From: Oscillospiraceae bacterium
Lineage (GTDB): Bacteria > Bacillota > Clostridia > Oscillospirales > Oscillospiraceae
Assembly: GCA_015068365.1 (NCBI GenBank)
Contig: SVKR01000064.1
Coordinates: forward strand, 1 to 43,062
Direction of reading: 5' to 3'
Length of the DNA stretch: 43,062 nt
In this document: positions 19,801 to 28,255 of the stretch, piece after piece
Numbering within the stretch: position 1 is the stretch's first letter
Layout: every line of letters starts with the position of its first letter
The notes under the pieces: generated by a model
The model's input: only the letters and a program-made list of their open reading frames with translations
Database searches by the model: none
What the model was told of the DNA's origin: nothing
Made by a program: the position numbers and the translations under genes

Positions 19801-21382
19801 GAAGGGCGACGTCCCCGCTCGCCCCGAAGCCGATGCCGTAGTACGAAGCCGAAGCCGAAGCCGTCACATACGACCCGGCGACATATATATTGGCCGTTTT
19901 GGCCTGGGAGTTGTTCATGGCAAGAACGCCGCCCGCGCTTTTACCGCCTGTTGCCGAAGCATCAAGTTCGCACTTCCAGACGGCCAGGTCTCCGTCGGCA
20001 TAGACGCCGATGTTCATGCCGTTTTCTGCCTGGCCTCTGCTTTCCACGGTCAGTTTCTTCCTGCCGCTGTCCATACTGACGATCGCAAGGCTGCCCTGGG
20101 TGACGGCGACGCCGATGGCACCGGCCGCTCCGGCGTCAGTGGCCGTGATCTTGCTGTTTTCCTGGAGGATAACTGCCAGATTGCCCTCCGCGTAGACGCC
20201 GAAGTTGTAGGTGTCGGTGTCCAGCGTCCCCGTGTATACGTCCGTGTTCGCGTAAGTGTCCAGAGTCAGGGTATAAACACCGTAGGTCTCGTCATAGCCC
20301 AGTGCTGCCGTGCCGGTATCCCCCGCGATCCGATAGGGCAGAGTTCCGGCGGCCACGCCGTTTTCCATCATGGGGATCCCGCCAACATAAAGATTCTTCA
20401 GCGGCTTTCCCTCCGGGAAAAAGCCCTCCGGGATGGGGGATACATACACATAGACCGCGGTAAAGGCGGCGTTGCTTTGCACCTGATACGGGAAGATGAT
20501 CGGAGAACCGCTCACAGACCACGCGATGAAACGGTGGCTGGGATAGTGCGGCGCATCCGGCATGTCGATCATCGTGCCTTTTCTGAAATGGTCCGACGCC
20601 TTGACAAGGCCGGAGCCATTCGGAAACTCATAGCTGACCGTGACCAGGTCGCCTGCCGGGATCGGCTGCACCTTGTAGGGGTAGCCGGGGTACTGCGTAT
20701 CCTGCACCACCTCATACGCCTTGCCGTAAAAGTCGTACACGCCATCGGGATCGGCGTCAAAATAGCCCCCCGTGATGGCCTGGTGGTCGGGGTCGCCCTT
20801 ATACTCCTGCATGGAGAGATACACTTCACCCCGGAAGAAGCCGCCGCTGATCGTCGTCTTCGCCTGGGCGAAGATGGCGCTGCCGTCGTCGCTGCGGACC
20901 GTGCCGCCGCTGATCGTCACGGTGGAGATGTTCGTGCCGACGGCGACGATCGCCGTGTCGCCCCACTTCCGGCAGGTGTTTTCCACCGTACCGCCGAGGA
21001 GCGTCAGGGAATTGCTCACAGCGCCCTCACTGTAGTCCAGGAACAGCGTGTTGGAAGTGGCAGAGGTGAGCTTGCCGCCGCTGCCGCCGTCCAGAATGGT
21101 CAAGGCGGCGCTGACCAGAACGGCGTAGTTCTCCATGCCGTTGTGATTGACGGTGAGCGTACAGCCGTTCAAATCCAGCGTCGTGTTCTTCGAGACCGTC
21201 AGCGCCTCGTCGACAACGATGTTGTCGCCCAGCGTGAAGGTCCCGCCTTTTGAAAAGGCCTCCTTCAGCTCCGCTGCCGTCGTGACCGTCGTTTCTGTCA
21301 CCGCGAAGGCCACGGGGGCGAGGCTCAGGAGCAGGCAGAACGCCATTACCAGGCTCAGTATCTGTTGTACGGATTTCTTCAT
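16871..21382 (-). CDS. Large secreted SLH-domain surface protein with degenerate internal repeats
   Basis: 1503 aa; signal peptide MKKSVQQILSLVMAFCLLLSLAPVAFA; repeated ..SYGVYAxGxxxVxxDG.. units; C-terminal SLH repeats (FNDVNAADWFAGAVDFVTGRGIFRGT...). Confidence 0.9.
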   Translation of the reverse strand: MKKSVQQILSLVMAFCLLLSLAPVAFAVTETTVTTAAELKEAFSKGGTFTLGDNIVVDEALTVSKNTTLDLNGCTLTVNHNGMENYAVLVSAALTILDGGSGGKLTSATSNTLFLDYSEGAVSNSLTLLGGTVENTCRKWGDTAIVAVGTNISTVTISGGTVRSDDGSAIFAQAKTTISGGFFRGEVYLSMQEYKGDPDHQAITGGYFDADPDGVYDFYGKAYEVVQDTQYPGYPYKVQPIPAGDLVTVSYEFPNGSGLVKASDHFRKGTMIDMPDAPHYPSHRFIAWSVSGSPIIFPYQVQSNAAFTAVYVYVSPIPEGFFPEGKPLKNLYVGGIPMMENGVAAGTLPYRIAGDTGTAALGYDETYGVYTLTLDTYANTDVYTGTLDTDTYNFGVYAEGNLAVILQENSKITATDAGAAGAIGVAVTQGSLAIVSMDSGRKKLTVESRGQAENGMNIGVYADGDLAVWKCELDASATGGKSAGGVLAMNNSQAKTANIYVAGSYVTASASASYYGIGFGASGDVALQDDSVVHAHSAGGTYSYGTQCGDLSVEGDSYLGVYSGSGIEGEACRSSYGITAEKIDLVDGMLSAYAGKATGESYAVEAYGAITVSADGEIYGESEGTTDGDSSNYGVWSMDDITVEKDGALYGVSGGMNDGESYGVYAWGDMTVQPGGLILGIGGDAQGEASQGDSTGVQAEKITVEDGGSLWCFGGETAAGDSYGVYAGEIAASGAGVEIDEYDFELDKEYLVYGAVYARGGKALKGDSVGLCVEKGMDVSADGTVYAYGGKAPQGESYGLYSEGNVVMDGDSQVHSSGGDAGDFSAGVYLESYSNQGVLLHISKGSRLEAAGGNATYESAGVEIENGRLQMDGEGGTAILRLDADGGNVTNGSSYGVYVCLHEETQSAISLSDGAEVYAAGGQAKEEHGYGNSIGVCAEGDITLNCAELHGTGAAGSDFAIGVFLYGENLSLTLTGKAKVYANAYGSDSGSAGVYFDDTEAPGTVSVAEKCVLSAYADEAKLSVAIGNVGTLTTGGTIAAIAEGEGGCGILMNNSEGRNPAIDVTKGQLGASGQTAAIGAVSDAESPIGSVKLTAPYIEYSVDPDGSETSQATGELIANKNQKHILALASGEIRALSLSGIDTALSYGTPVRFTAKALPQSIVKVEEERWVRISDGAVISSKNPTAPYAGTYRYELVLVPEEGFTFASEGDGIAVIYNDDEYFEFYPQQDGKLLLSSKTADEEFIPDVTVEAPYYPPVPSGDTKKPEPKTVRVELPAQAGQVPVIVKEDGSEEVVTLSYIENGVAYALVPADATVKMVDARPMTFNDVNAADWFAGAVDFVTGRGIFRGTDQGFEPGKTMSRAMMATVLMRISGEKAPVGGTRFGDVAANAWFAEAAIWAGAAGVVTGTDKGFEPDAPVTREQIATMLYRFMKHMKLDVSGSASLAGFPDGGETSPWAQDAMQWAVSVGLFRGDENGALNPGGEATRAEVATLVERLVKLIVG

Positions 21383-21460
21383 GACGATTTCTCCTTGTAT
21401 TTTGACTCGTATTTCAAACGATTATCGGTCTGATGTGATCCCGCCGGTTTCTGCCCGTCC

Positions 21461-22597
21461 TCAGCCCTTCACACCGCTTTTTCGGTCGAACAGCTTCTTG
21501 ATCTGCCCGAGGGCGAGGATGACCAGCGCCGAGACCGCGATCTCCAGCGCCAGCAGGTAAATGGTGCGGAAGTCGTTCTCGTTGGCGGAAAAAGACATCC
21601 GGAACGGCTCCATGCCGAGAAGCACGCAAAGGAAGAGCTGGACGATCCCGTGGATCAACAGCAGCTGCATGGAATGGTTGCCGCACCAGATCAGTCCTTT
21701 GGCGAAGACGCCGGTGTTCCGCAGGCTCCGGCAGGCGTGGACGAAGGGGTATGTGCCCGTGACGGCAAACGCGGCGCTTAAAAGCACCGTCCATTCCTTC
21801 AGCGTGCTGTTCCACAGCCGCCCCCCGGCGATGAAGCCCGCGCCCTGGAACGCCGCAGCCAGCAGGACGAACAGCGCATAGGAAACGAGGCTGTTGATCA
21901 CGATGCTGCGCCGCGGGAAGCGGTTGCCGAGCAGCTGCTTCTGCCCGAAAAACGCCCCCATCAGCATGATCGCCGCAATGGCCGGCGCTTCGCAGATGTA
22001 AAAGGGCAGGCGGAAGTCAAAGTGGGCGCAGAGCATGGTCACCAGCAGAAGACCCGGAATGACCGACAGCAGCCGGGGCGCCTTCGCCAGCGCGTAGTCC
22101 GCGACGGCATAGAACACCAGGCTGGCAGTGAACAGCATTTCCAGAAACCAGCCTGCCATGACGCAGGTGAACAGCCCCTCCGCCGTTTCAAGCCCGATCA
22201 CGGTGCTGAAGCTCTTGGTGATCAGAAGCGCCAGATAGGTCTCGCCCACCATACGCAGCGTATAGCCCTTCGTGATCATATAGTAAGCGCCGGCGATGAC
22301 GGTGATGGCAAAGGTATATTTCAGGAACGGGACAACGATCTGCTTTGTCCGCCGGGCGATGATCTGCCGGTAAGTGTAGCGTCCGGGGCGGTGATTGTAG
22401 CCCGCCATGAAGAAGAAAAACGGCATGATATAGCCGAAAAAGCCGCCCACGATGGTGTAAATACTCCGCTTCAGGGTCAGGGTGTGGAGCGCCAGGACGA
22501 GGATGATGGCAACGCCCTTGGCGATGTCCTGCCCTACCATTCTGCCGGCTCCGGGCGTTTCCGCGGGCGCGGCTCCTTTTTCGAAAAGCTCGTTCAT
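21461..22597 (-). CDS. Acyltransferase_3-family integral membrane acyltransferase
   Basis: 378 aa; DIAKGVAIILVLALHT near the N-terminus, about 10 hydrophobic segments; start overlaps the upstream ligase stop (ATGA). Confidence 0.85.
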   Translation of the reverse strand: MNELFEKGAAPAETPGAGRMVGQDIAKGVAIILVLALHTLTLKRSIYTIVGGFFGYIMPFFFFMAGYNHRPGRYTYRQIIARRTKQIVVPFLKYTFAITVIAGAYYMITKGYTLRMVGETYLALLITKSFSTVIGLETAEGLFTCVMAGWFLEMLFTASLVFYAVADYALAKAPRLLSVIPGLLLVTMLCAHFDFRLPFYICEAPAIAAIMLMGAFFGQKQLLGNRFPRRSIVINSLVSYALFVLLAAAFQGAGFIAGGRLWNSTLKEWTVLLSAAFAVTGTYPFVHACRSLRNTGVFAKGLIWCGNHSMQLLLIHGIVQLFLCVLLGMEPFRMSFSANENDFRTIYLLALEIAVSALVILALGQIKKLFDRKSGVKG

Positions 22598-24468
22598 GGC
22601 TTCGTCCTCTCGATCAGATCCTTTTTCAGGCTCAGCGCGTCCACCTTTCCGTTGGCAAGCAGCGGGAAGGCAGGATATGTCACGACATGCGCCGGGATCT
22701 TGTGAGGTGCCAGACGCACCTTCAGATAATCCCGGAAGCGCGTTTCGTCAAACTTCGCGCCCGGCTTGAGCACCAGCGCGCAGCCCACGATCTCTCCGTA
22801 ATAATCGTCCGGAAGGCCGATGATCTGCACGCCCGTCACGCCGTCATAAGCCGAGGCGGCCTCCGCGATCTCGCCGGGGAAGATGTTTTCTCCGCCCCGG
22901 ATGATAAGTTCCTTCTTCCGCCCGGCGAAGTGGATATAGTTCTCCTCGTCCAGGAAGCCCAGGTCGCCGGTGTGGAACCAGCCCTCCGTGTCGAAATCCT
23001 GTTTTTCGATGGGGGTCTTGTAATAGCCGGACATCAGGAATTCACCCTGGATCAGGATCTCGCCTACCTGGCCCAGCGGGCATTCCTCCAGCGTTTCCAC
23101 ATTCTGTATTTTGACCTTAATAAGGTCGATGGGCGAGCCCACGGTCTTCGTGATGTGCTCGATGGTATCGTTCTTCCGGGTGAAGGAGACCGGGCTCATC
23201 TCGCTCAGACCATAGACGATGAAAAAGGACATGTCCGGGAACCGCTGCTGCAGATACAGCATCTGCGGCTCCGAGATGGCGGCGCCGCCGATGACGCCGC
23301 ATCGGAGGCTGCGGATCGCCTCCGGGGAATACGCCGGGCTGGACGCCATGCCCAGATACAGCGTGGGGACGGAAAACAGCAGCGTACACTGTTTTTCCCG
23401 GATGGCGTCCAACACGCTGTCCGGTTTGATCTTCTGCGGCAGCACCGTTTTGAGGTCGCAGATCATCGCCATCAGCAGCGACGCCACGAGGCCGAAAATG
23501 TGGAACAGCGGCAGCACCAGACACATAATGTCGCCCTCCTCCGGCTGCAGGTGCTCGCTTCCGCAGCGGGCGGCGGTCAACATATTGTAGGAGGACAGCA
23601 GCACGCCCTTGGGGACGCCCGTGGAGCCGGAGGTGAAGATCATCACGCAGGGGTCGTCGTTTCTCGTCTCGATGGAGTCAATGAGGTTTGCCAGCGTGGG
23701 AGACACGGCGCGGCCTGAAGCGTCGATGGGCCTTGTGATGTCGTAAAGCGCCCGGATGCAGGATTTTTTAGGATCCAGGATCTCGCTGAAAAAGGCAGCC
23801 GCGTCCCCCGAAAGCCAGGGACCGACGCCGTGGCAGAGGATCGAAATGTCGCCCGCGTGGGACAGGAAGCAGATCTCGCTTGCCTTCAGCATCGGATTTA
23901 CCAGGACTGCCATCGCGCCAATCTTGTGGATGGCAAAGAAGGTGACCACCCAGTTGAAGGAGTTGGCGCCGCAGATGGCGATGTGGCTCCCCTTTTTCGC
24001 GCCGAGGTTGATGAGCTCCTCCGCCACGATGCCGGACGCCGCGTCCAGGTCGCCCCAGGTAAAGCTGCGCGACCCGTCGTCAAAAATGGCGGCGTCACGT
24101 GAGCGGGCCACCTTTTCCGCCAGGAAGGTCTTAAACGAGCAGACGGAATAATCGTGCTCCTCCACCGAGGGGGAAATGATGTGGAACAGCCCGGAAAAAC
24201 CGGTCATGTCAAAGATGTCCCTCACATTGCTCCCGGCGTTTATGATGTTCAGTTTTCCTTGTGGGAAGCGTTTCTGCAGGATCAGAAATTCCCGCAGGCC
24301 CGCCGACGAGATATAGTGGACCGAGCTCAGATCCACCGTGACGGAAGCCGCGCTCTCTATCGGCAGCTTCGCCAGTTCACCCCGCAGGGCGAGGGCGGTC
24401 ACCGTGTCGATACTTCCCTCGATCGTAATGGTGATATCCTGATCTTTGATGCTTGATGAGACCTTCAT
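22594..24468 (-). CDS. STAS domain fused to AMP-dependent acyl-CoA synthetase/ligase
   Basis: 624 aa; N-term STAS (VDLSSVHYISSAGLREFLILQKRF); ligase motifs IFTSGSTGVPKGVLLS, YGLSEMSP, GWFHTGDLG, GRKKELIIRGGENIFP, ANGKVD. Confidence 0.9.
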   Translation of the reverse strand: MKVSSSIKDQDITITIEGSIDTVTALALRGELAKLPIESAASVTVDLSSVHYISSAGLREFLILQKRFPQGKLNIINAGSNVRDIFDMTGFSGLFHIISPSVEEHDYSVCSFKTFLAEKVARSRDAAIFDDGSRSFTWGDLDAASGIVAEELINLGAKKGSHIAICGANSFNWVVTFFAIHKIGAMAVLVNPMLKASEICFLSHAGDISILCHGVGPWLSGDAAAFFSEILDPKKSCIRALYDITRPIDASGRAVSPTLANLIDSIETRNDDPCVMIFTSGSTGVPKGVLLSSYNMLTAARCGSEHLQPEEGDIMCLVLPLFHIFGLVASLLMAMICDLKTVLPQKIKPDSVLDAIREKQCTLLFSVPTLYLGMASSPAYSPEAIRSLRCGVIGGAAISEPQMLYLQQRFPDMSFFIVYGLSEMSPVSFTRKNDTIEHITKTVGSPIDLIKVKIQNVETLEECPLGQVGEILIQGEFLMSGYYKTPIEKQDFDTEGWFHTGDLGFLDEENYIHFAGRKKELIIRGGENIFPGEIAEAASAYDGVTGVQIIGLPDDYYGEIVGCALVLKPGAKFDETRFRDYLKVRLAPHKIPAHVVTYPAFPLLANGKVDALSLKKDLIERTKP

Positions 24469-24528
24469 GACGTTCCTCCTGCAATCTGTTTCAGTATCGA
24501 GTACGCAAAAATCCCCTTATATTATTTT

Positions 24529-24612
24529 ATTATAATTTTTTGTGCACGCAAAACAAGAGGGTGCCACAGATTGTGGCATCCCCTTGATAGTTGTCCCTTT
24601 ATCGTATACAAT
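24529..24612. promoter_or_regulatory. Divergent promoter pair sharing one central palindrome
   Basis: Left: TTGTTT (24556-24551) N16 TATAAT (24534-24529) on minus. Right: TTGATA (24584-24589) N17 TACAAT (24607-24612) on plus. Palindrome CCACA-GAT-TGTGG core at 24564-24576. Confidence 0.75.
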
Positions 24613-24644
24613 ACTTGTTGAGAACTTACGGTGGAAAGGCAGGG

Positions 24645-25253
24645 ATGGGCGTGCTGGCTTCGGAACAATTCGGCAATAAGCTCCGGGAGCTGCGGACGGA
24701 AAAGGGGCTTTCCCAGCGGCAGCTGGCGGACATGATGGTGGTGTCCCGGGGCGCGATCTTCAACTGGGAGACCGGCAAGCGCCTGCCGGACATCAGCATG
24801 CTGGCCAGGCTGGCACGCTGCCTCGGCGTGGAGTCCTATGTGCTGCTGGACGCCATGCAGGGTCCGGAGGAGCCGGTCAACGTGATCGTGGTGGAGGACA
24901 TGCCCGCCCTGCTGCGGGGCAGCGTCCGGATGCTGGAGGAGGAGCTGCCGGAGGTGGAGATCTGCGGCTTTGGCTCCGGGGAGGACGCGCTGCGCTTCGC
25001 CCAGTCCAGCCGCGTGGCGCTGGCGTTTCTGGACGTGGAGCTGGGCGGGGAGATGGACGGTCTGACGCTGGCAAAGCGCCTGACGGAGATCGACCCGCGC
25101 ACGAACATCATCTATCTGACGGGACACACAGAGTATATGCAGGAAGCGGCCTACGAGCATTTCAGCGGCTACATCCTCAAGCCGCTGACGCCGGAGCGCA
25201 TCCGGCATGAGCTGGCCCATCTCCGCTTTCCGGTGCGGGGGTTGACGCCATGA
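24645..25253 (+). CDS. Response regulator with N-terminal XRE HTH and C-terminal receiver domain
   Basis: FGNKLRELRTEKGLSQRQLADMMVVSRGAIFNWETGKRLPD (HTH) then VNVIVVEDMPALLRGS...ALAFLDVELGGEMDG...YLTGHTEYM...GYILKPL (REC). Confidence 0.9.
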   Translation: MGVLASEQFGNKLRELRTEKGLSQRQLADMMVVSRGAIFNWETGKRLPDISMLARLARCLGVESYVLLDAMQGPEEPVNVIVVEDMPALLRGSVRMLEEELPEVEICGFGSGEDALRFAQSSRVALAFLDVELGGEMDGLTLAKRLTEIDPRTNIIYLTGHTEYMQEAAYEHFSGYILKPLTPERIRHELAHLRFPVRGLTP

Positions 25254-27001
25254 AGAACAAAACCGTCTGGCCCGACCGGCTGCTGGCCGCCCTGATCACC
25301 CTGGCCGTGCTGGCGAGTGTCGCCCTGGCCGCCGCGGCCTATACGAACCCCGGGATGCTGACCCTCTCCCCGGCCATCGGCTCCTTTTTCGTCCTTCGCC
25401 CCGAGTCCGTGACGGAGGAGGCGATCTCCGATTACGCGGGCGTCCGCCGGACCTACAGCTTCGATCTGAGCAAATACCCCTACATCAGCGGGCGCAGTCT
25501 CTTTGTCTACCTGCGCCACACCTACGCGACGCTGGAGCTGGACGGCACAGTCCGCGCCGACACCGGCGAGGACCCCGACACGCCCCACATCAGCTGCACC
25601 CCCGGCAATTACTGGCTTTCCCTGCCCATCGGCGAGGACAACGCCATGTGCGCCATGACCGTCACGCTGACGCCGGCCTATCAAAGTGTCCGGGACGTCA
25701 CGCCCACCTTCTATCTCATCGGCCGGCAGCCGCTTTTGACCATGCTGCTGGCGCCCACGGAGGCCGCGCTGGCCACGCTCGCCCTGGTGGCGGTGACGGC
25801 GGGACTGTTCCTGATGCTGCTGGCGCTCTCCCTGCGCCTGGAGCGCGGGGACCGGGAGCGGACCTTCTTCCTGGGCGCGGTGACGCTGGCGGCGGGGCTG
25901 TGGAAGCTCAGCGGGCTCAGCTCCGTGCCCCTGATTCTGGACGTTTACGGCAGGCAGAAGGCCATCTGGTTCGTCGGCGCCCTGAGCTATCTGCTGATGA
26001 TGGTGCTCTCGCTGCGGCTGCTGACGGTGCTGCGCCCCGGCGGAAACAAGCGGCTGGGCAAGGTGTGCTGCTACTTCGCCGCCGCTGCTGCGGCGCTGCT
26101 GATGCTGCTGCAGGCGCTGAATGTCACGGAGCTGCACGATGTGCTCATGTGGTACGGCATCGGCATGGTCTCGCTGCACCTCATCGCGCTGCTGGGGGAA
26201 AAGCCCGACCGGCGGGAGCTGTTCTGGCTGCTGCCCACCTTCCTGGCGATGGGGGTGGATCTGCTCATTTACTTACGCGCCGGCTCCATGTCCGCCGCGC
26301 CCGTGTTCCTGGCCTGGATCGTCCTCAACCTCTTCGTGCGGGGCTTCGGCTTCCTGCGGGAGGCCGTCGGCCGCGGGCGGCTGCTGCGGAAAAAGGACGA
26401 GGAGCTGCGGGACGCCCAGCTCCAGACCCTGGTCAATCAGATCCGCCCGCATTTCATCTACAACACCCTGGCAACGGTCCACGTCTTCTGCCGCGACGAC
26501 CCGGCCCAGGCCATGCAGCTCATCGAGCACTTCAACGACTATCTCCACGCCAACTTCACCGCCATCACGGCGAAGGAGCCGGTGCCCTTTGACGAAGAGC
26601 TCAGACATACGAAGGCCTACCTCGCCGTGGAGGCCGCGCTGTACTTAGACGCGCTGAGCGTGGAATATCTGACGGAGGTCACCCAGTTCCGTCTGCCGCC
26701 GCTGACGCTGCAGCCCATCGTGGAAAACAGCGTCAAGCACGGCATCGCAAAGACCCACCGCCCGGAGCATATCCGCATCCGCAGCCGCCGGACCGAGGAC
26801 GGATTTGAGGTCCTTGTCGAGGACGACGGGCCGGGCTTCTCCGCCGGGGCCGCAGAGACGGGCGGCGAGGGCCACGTGGGCCTGCAAAACGTGCGGGAGC
26901 GCCTGGCCCTGCTCTGCGGCGGCACGCTGAACGTTGCGCCCTGCGCCGGGGGCGGGACCGTGGTCACGGTCTTTGTCCCGGCGGACGGGAAGGCGCGGTG
27001 A
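25250..27001 (+). CDS. LytS/YesM-type sensor histidine kinase
   Basis: 583 aa; ATGA overlap with the regulator gene; extracellular N-term, multi-TM; LQTLVNQIRPHFIYNTLATV (H box), LQPIVENSVKHG (N box), DDGPGF and GLQNVRERL (G boxes). Confidence 0.92.
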   Translation: MKNKTVWPDRLLAALITLAVLASVALAAAAYTNPGMLTLSPAIGSFFVLRPESVTEEAISDYAGVRRTYSFDLSKYPYISGRSLFVYLRHTYATLELDGTVRADTGEDPDTPHISCTPGNYWLSLPIGEDNAMCAMTVTLTPAYQSVRDVTPTFYLIGRQPLLTMLLAPTEAALATLALVAVTAGLFLMLLALSLRLERGDRERTFFLGAVTLAAGLWKLSGLSSVPLILDVYGRQKAIWFVGALSYLLMMVLSLRLLTVLRPGGNKRLGKVCCYFAAAAAALLMLLQALNVTELHDVLMWYGIGMVSLHLIALLGEKPDRRELFWLLPTFLAMGVDLLIYLRAGSMSAAPVFLAWIVLNLFVRGFGFLREAVGRGRLLRKKDEELRDAQLQTLVNQIRPHFIYNTLATVHVFCRDDPAQAMQLIEHFNDYLHANFTAITAKEPVPFDEELRHTKAYLAVEAALYLDALSVEYLTEVTQFRLPPLTLQPIVENSVKHGIAKTHRPEHIRIRSRRTEDGFEVLVEDDGPGFSAGAAETGGEGHVGLQNVRERLALLCGGTLNVAPCAGGGTVVTVFVPADGKAR

Positions 27002-27041
27002 AGCGCGCCGCATCGTGACCGGATAAGGAAAGGTGAGCATT

Positions 27042-28133
27042 TTGAAAAAAGGATTCTCGGCGGCGCTTTGCATTGCGCTGCTTCTCGCCGCCGTCGTCCC
27101 GGCAGCCGCGGCCGGGGCGGAGGACGCCGGATTTTACAACGTCGGCGCCGCGGCGATGGCAGAGATCGTTCCGCTCTCGGAAACGGGGGACGCGGTGGAG
27201 GCCGTCGCGCGGAACGTGGACGGGCTTGACGGCGACGAGCTGTTTTATCCCGGCTCCACCGCGCTGCTCGTCACCCTCAGCGCCGCGGAGGCGGGAAAAT
27301 GGTATCTCCTGACGGTGTCCGCCGGCGACACGGTCTGCTTTGCGGAACAGCAGTCCGGCGGCGGACCGGTCGCCTTCCGCGTCGCCTTTGCGCTCCCGCA
27401 GGAACGGGCGGACCTGACCCTGCGCATCGGCAGCGACTCAGACAGCTTCACGCCGATCGCCGTTTCCCTCTCCTACACGCCCGAAGCGGCAGGCGCTCCG
27501 GAGACGCCGGAGCCGCCGGAGCCGCCCGCTCCGACGGACGCGGTTTCAGACTGCCCGCGGGACGGGACCTGCGCCATGGCAGCATTTTCCGACCTGGCGC
27601 CGTCGGCCTGGTATCACGACGGCGTCCACTATGTGCTCGCGTCCGGCCTGATGCAGGGCTACGGCGACGGCGTCTTTGCGCCGGACGGCACGGCCTCCCG
27701 CGCCATGACCGCGCAGATCCTGTGGAACCTGGAGGGGCGGCCCGAGGCGGAAACCGGCGCCGTCTTTGCCGACGTGGCGGAGGACGCCTGGTACGCCGCC
27801 GCGGTACGCTGGGCCTCCGGCGCCGGGATCATCACCGGGTGGACGGACGCCGCCGGCGAACAGCGCTTTGACCCCGACGCCGCCGTCACCCGAGAGCAGC
27901 TCGCCGCGATGCTCTACCGCTTCGCGAGGCTGCGCGGCGAGGGCTTTTCGGGGATGTGGAGCTTCCAATTGGACTATCCGGACGCCGCCGATGCCTCAGA
28001 CTGGGCGTATGAGCCTCTGTGCTGGATGGTGATGCGGGGAATCGTCAACGGCATGGAAGGGAGGCTGAACCCCCGGGGCAGCGCCACCCGCGCCCAGGTC
28101 GCCAGCATGCTCTTTCGGTTTTCGCTCGAATAA
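27042..28133 (+). CDS. Small SLH-domain secreted protein
   Basis: TTG start preferred at 27042 (aaggaaaggtgagcat upstream); signal peptide KKGFSAALCIALLLAAVVPAAAA; Pro/Glu linker; SLH repeats (FSDLAPSAWYHDGVHYVLASGLMQGYGDGVF...). Confidence 0.88.
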   Translation: MKKGFSAALCIALLLAAVVPAAAAGAEDAGFYNVGAAAMAEIVPLSETGDAVEAVARNVDGLDGDELFYPGSTALLVTLSAAEAGKWYLLTVSAGDTVCFAEQQSGGGPVAFRVAFALPQERADLTLRIGSDSDSFTPIAVSLSYTPEAAGAPETPEPPEPPAPTDAVSDCPRDGTCAMAAFSDLAPSAWYHDGVHYVLASGLMQGYGDGVFAPDGTASRAMTAQILWNLEGRPEAETGAVFADVAEDAWYAAAVRWASGAGIITGWTDAAGEQRFDPDAAVTREQLAAMLYRFARLRGEGFSGMWSFQLDYPDAADASDWAYEPLCWMVMRGIVNGMEGRLNPRGSATRAQVASMLFRFSLE

Positions 28134-28159
28134 TACTGAAAAACGGCGGAAAACTGCGC

Positions 28160-28252
28160 CTCAGGGGGGGCGACGTGAGGGGGTCTCCCGGCCGGCCCCC
28201 TCACAACTCCCCTGCCTCCGTGATCGGCAGGTTTTTGTGTTTGTTTACAGCT
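28160..28252 (+). repeat. Divergent partial relative of the intergenic repeat (copies A/B)
   Basis: gggggtctcccggccggccccctcacaactcccctgcc...gtttgtttacagctttt aligns with gggggactcccgtcccccctcacaccccccatgc...gtttgtctacagtctga of copy B. Confidence 0.5.
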
Positions 28253-28255
28253 TTT

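Noticed and set aside
17081-21253. Long plus-strand ORFs (17081-18490, 19310-21253)
   Set aside because: Antisense to the 1503-aa SLH gene; no RBS or family signature.
22687-26179. Antisense ORFs 22687-23718 (+) and 25169-26179 (-)
   Set aside because: Overlap the well-supported ligase and histidine kinase genes on the opposite strand.
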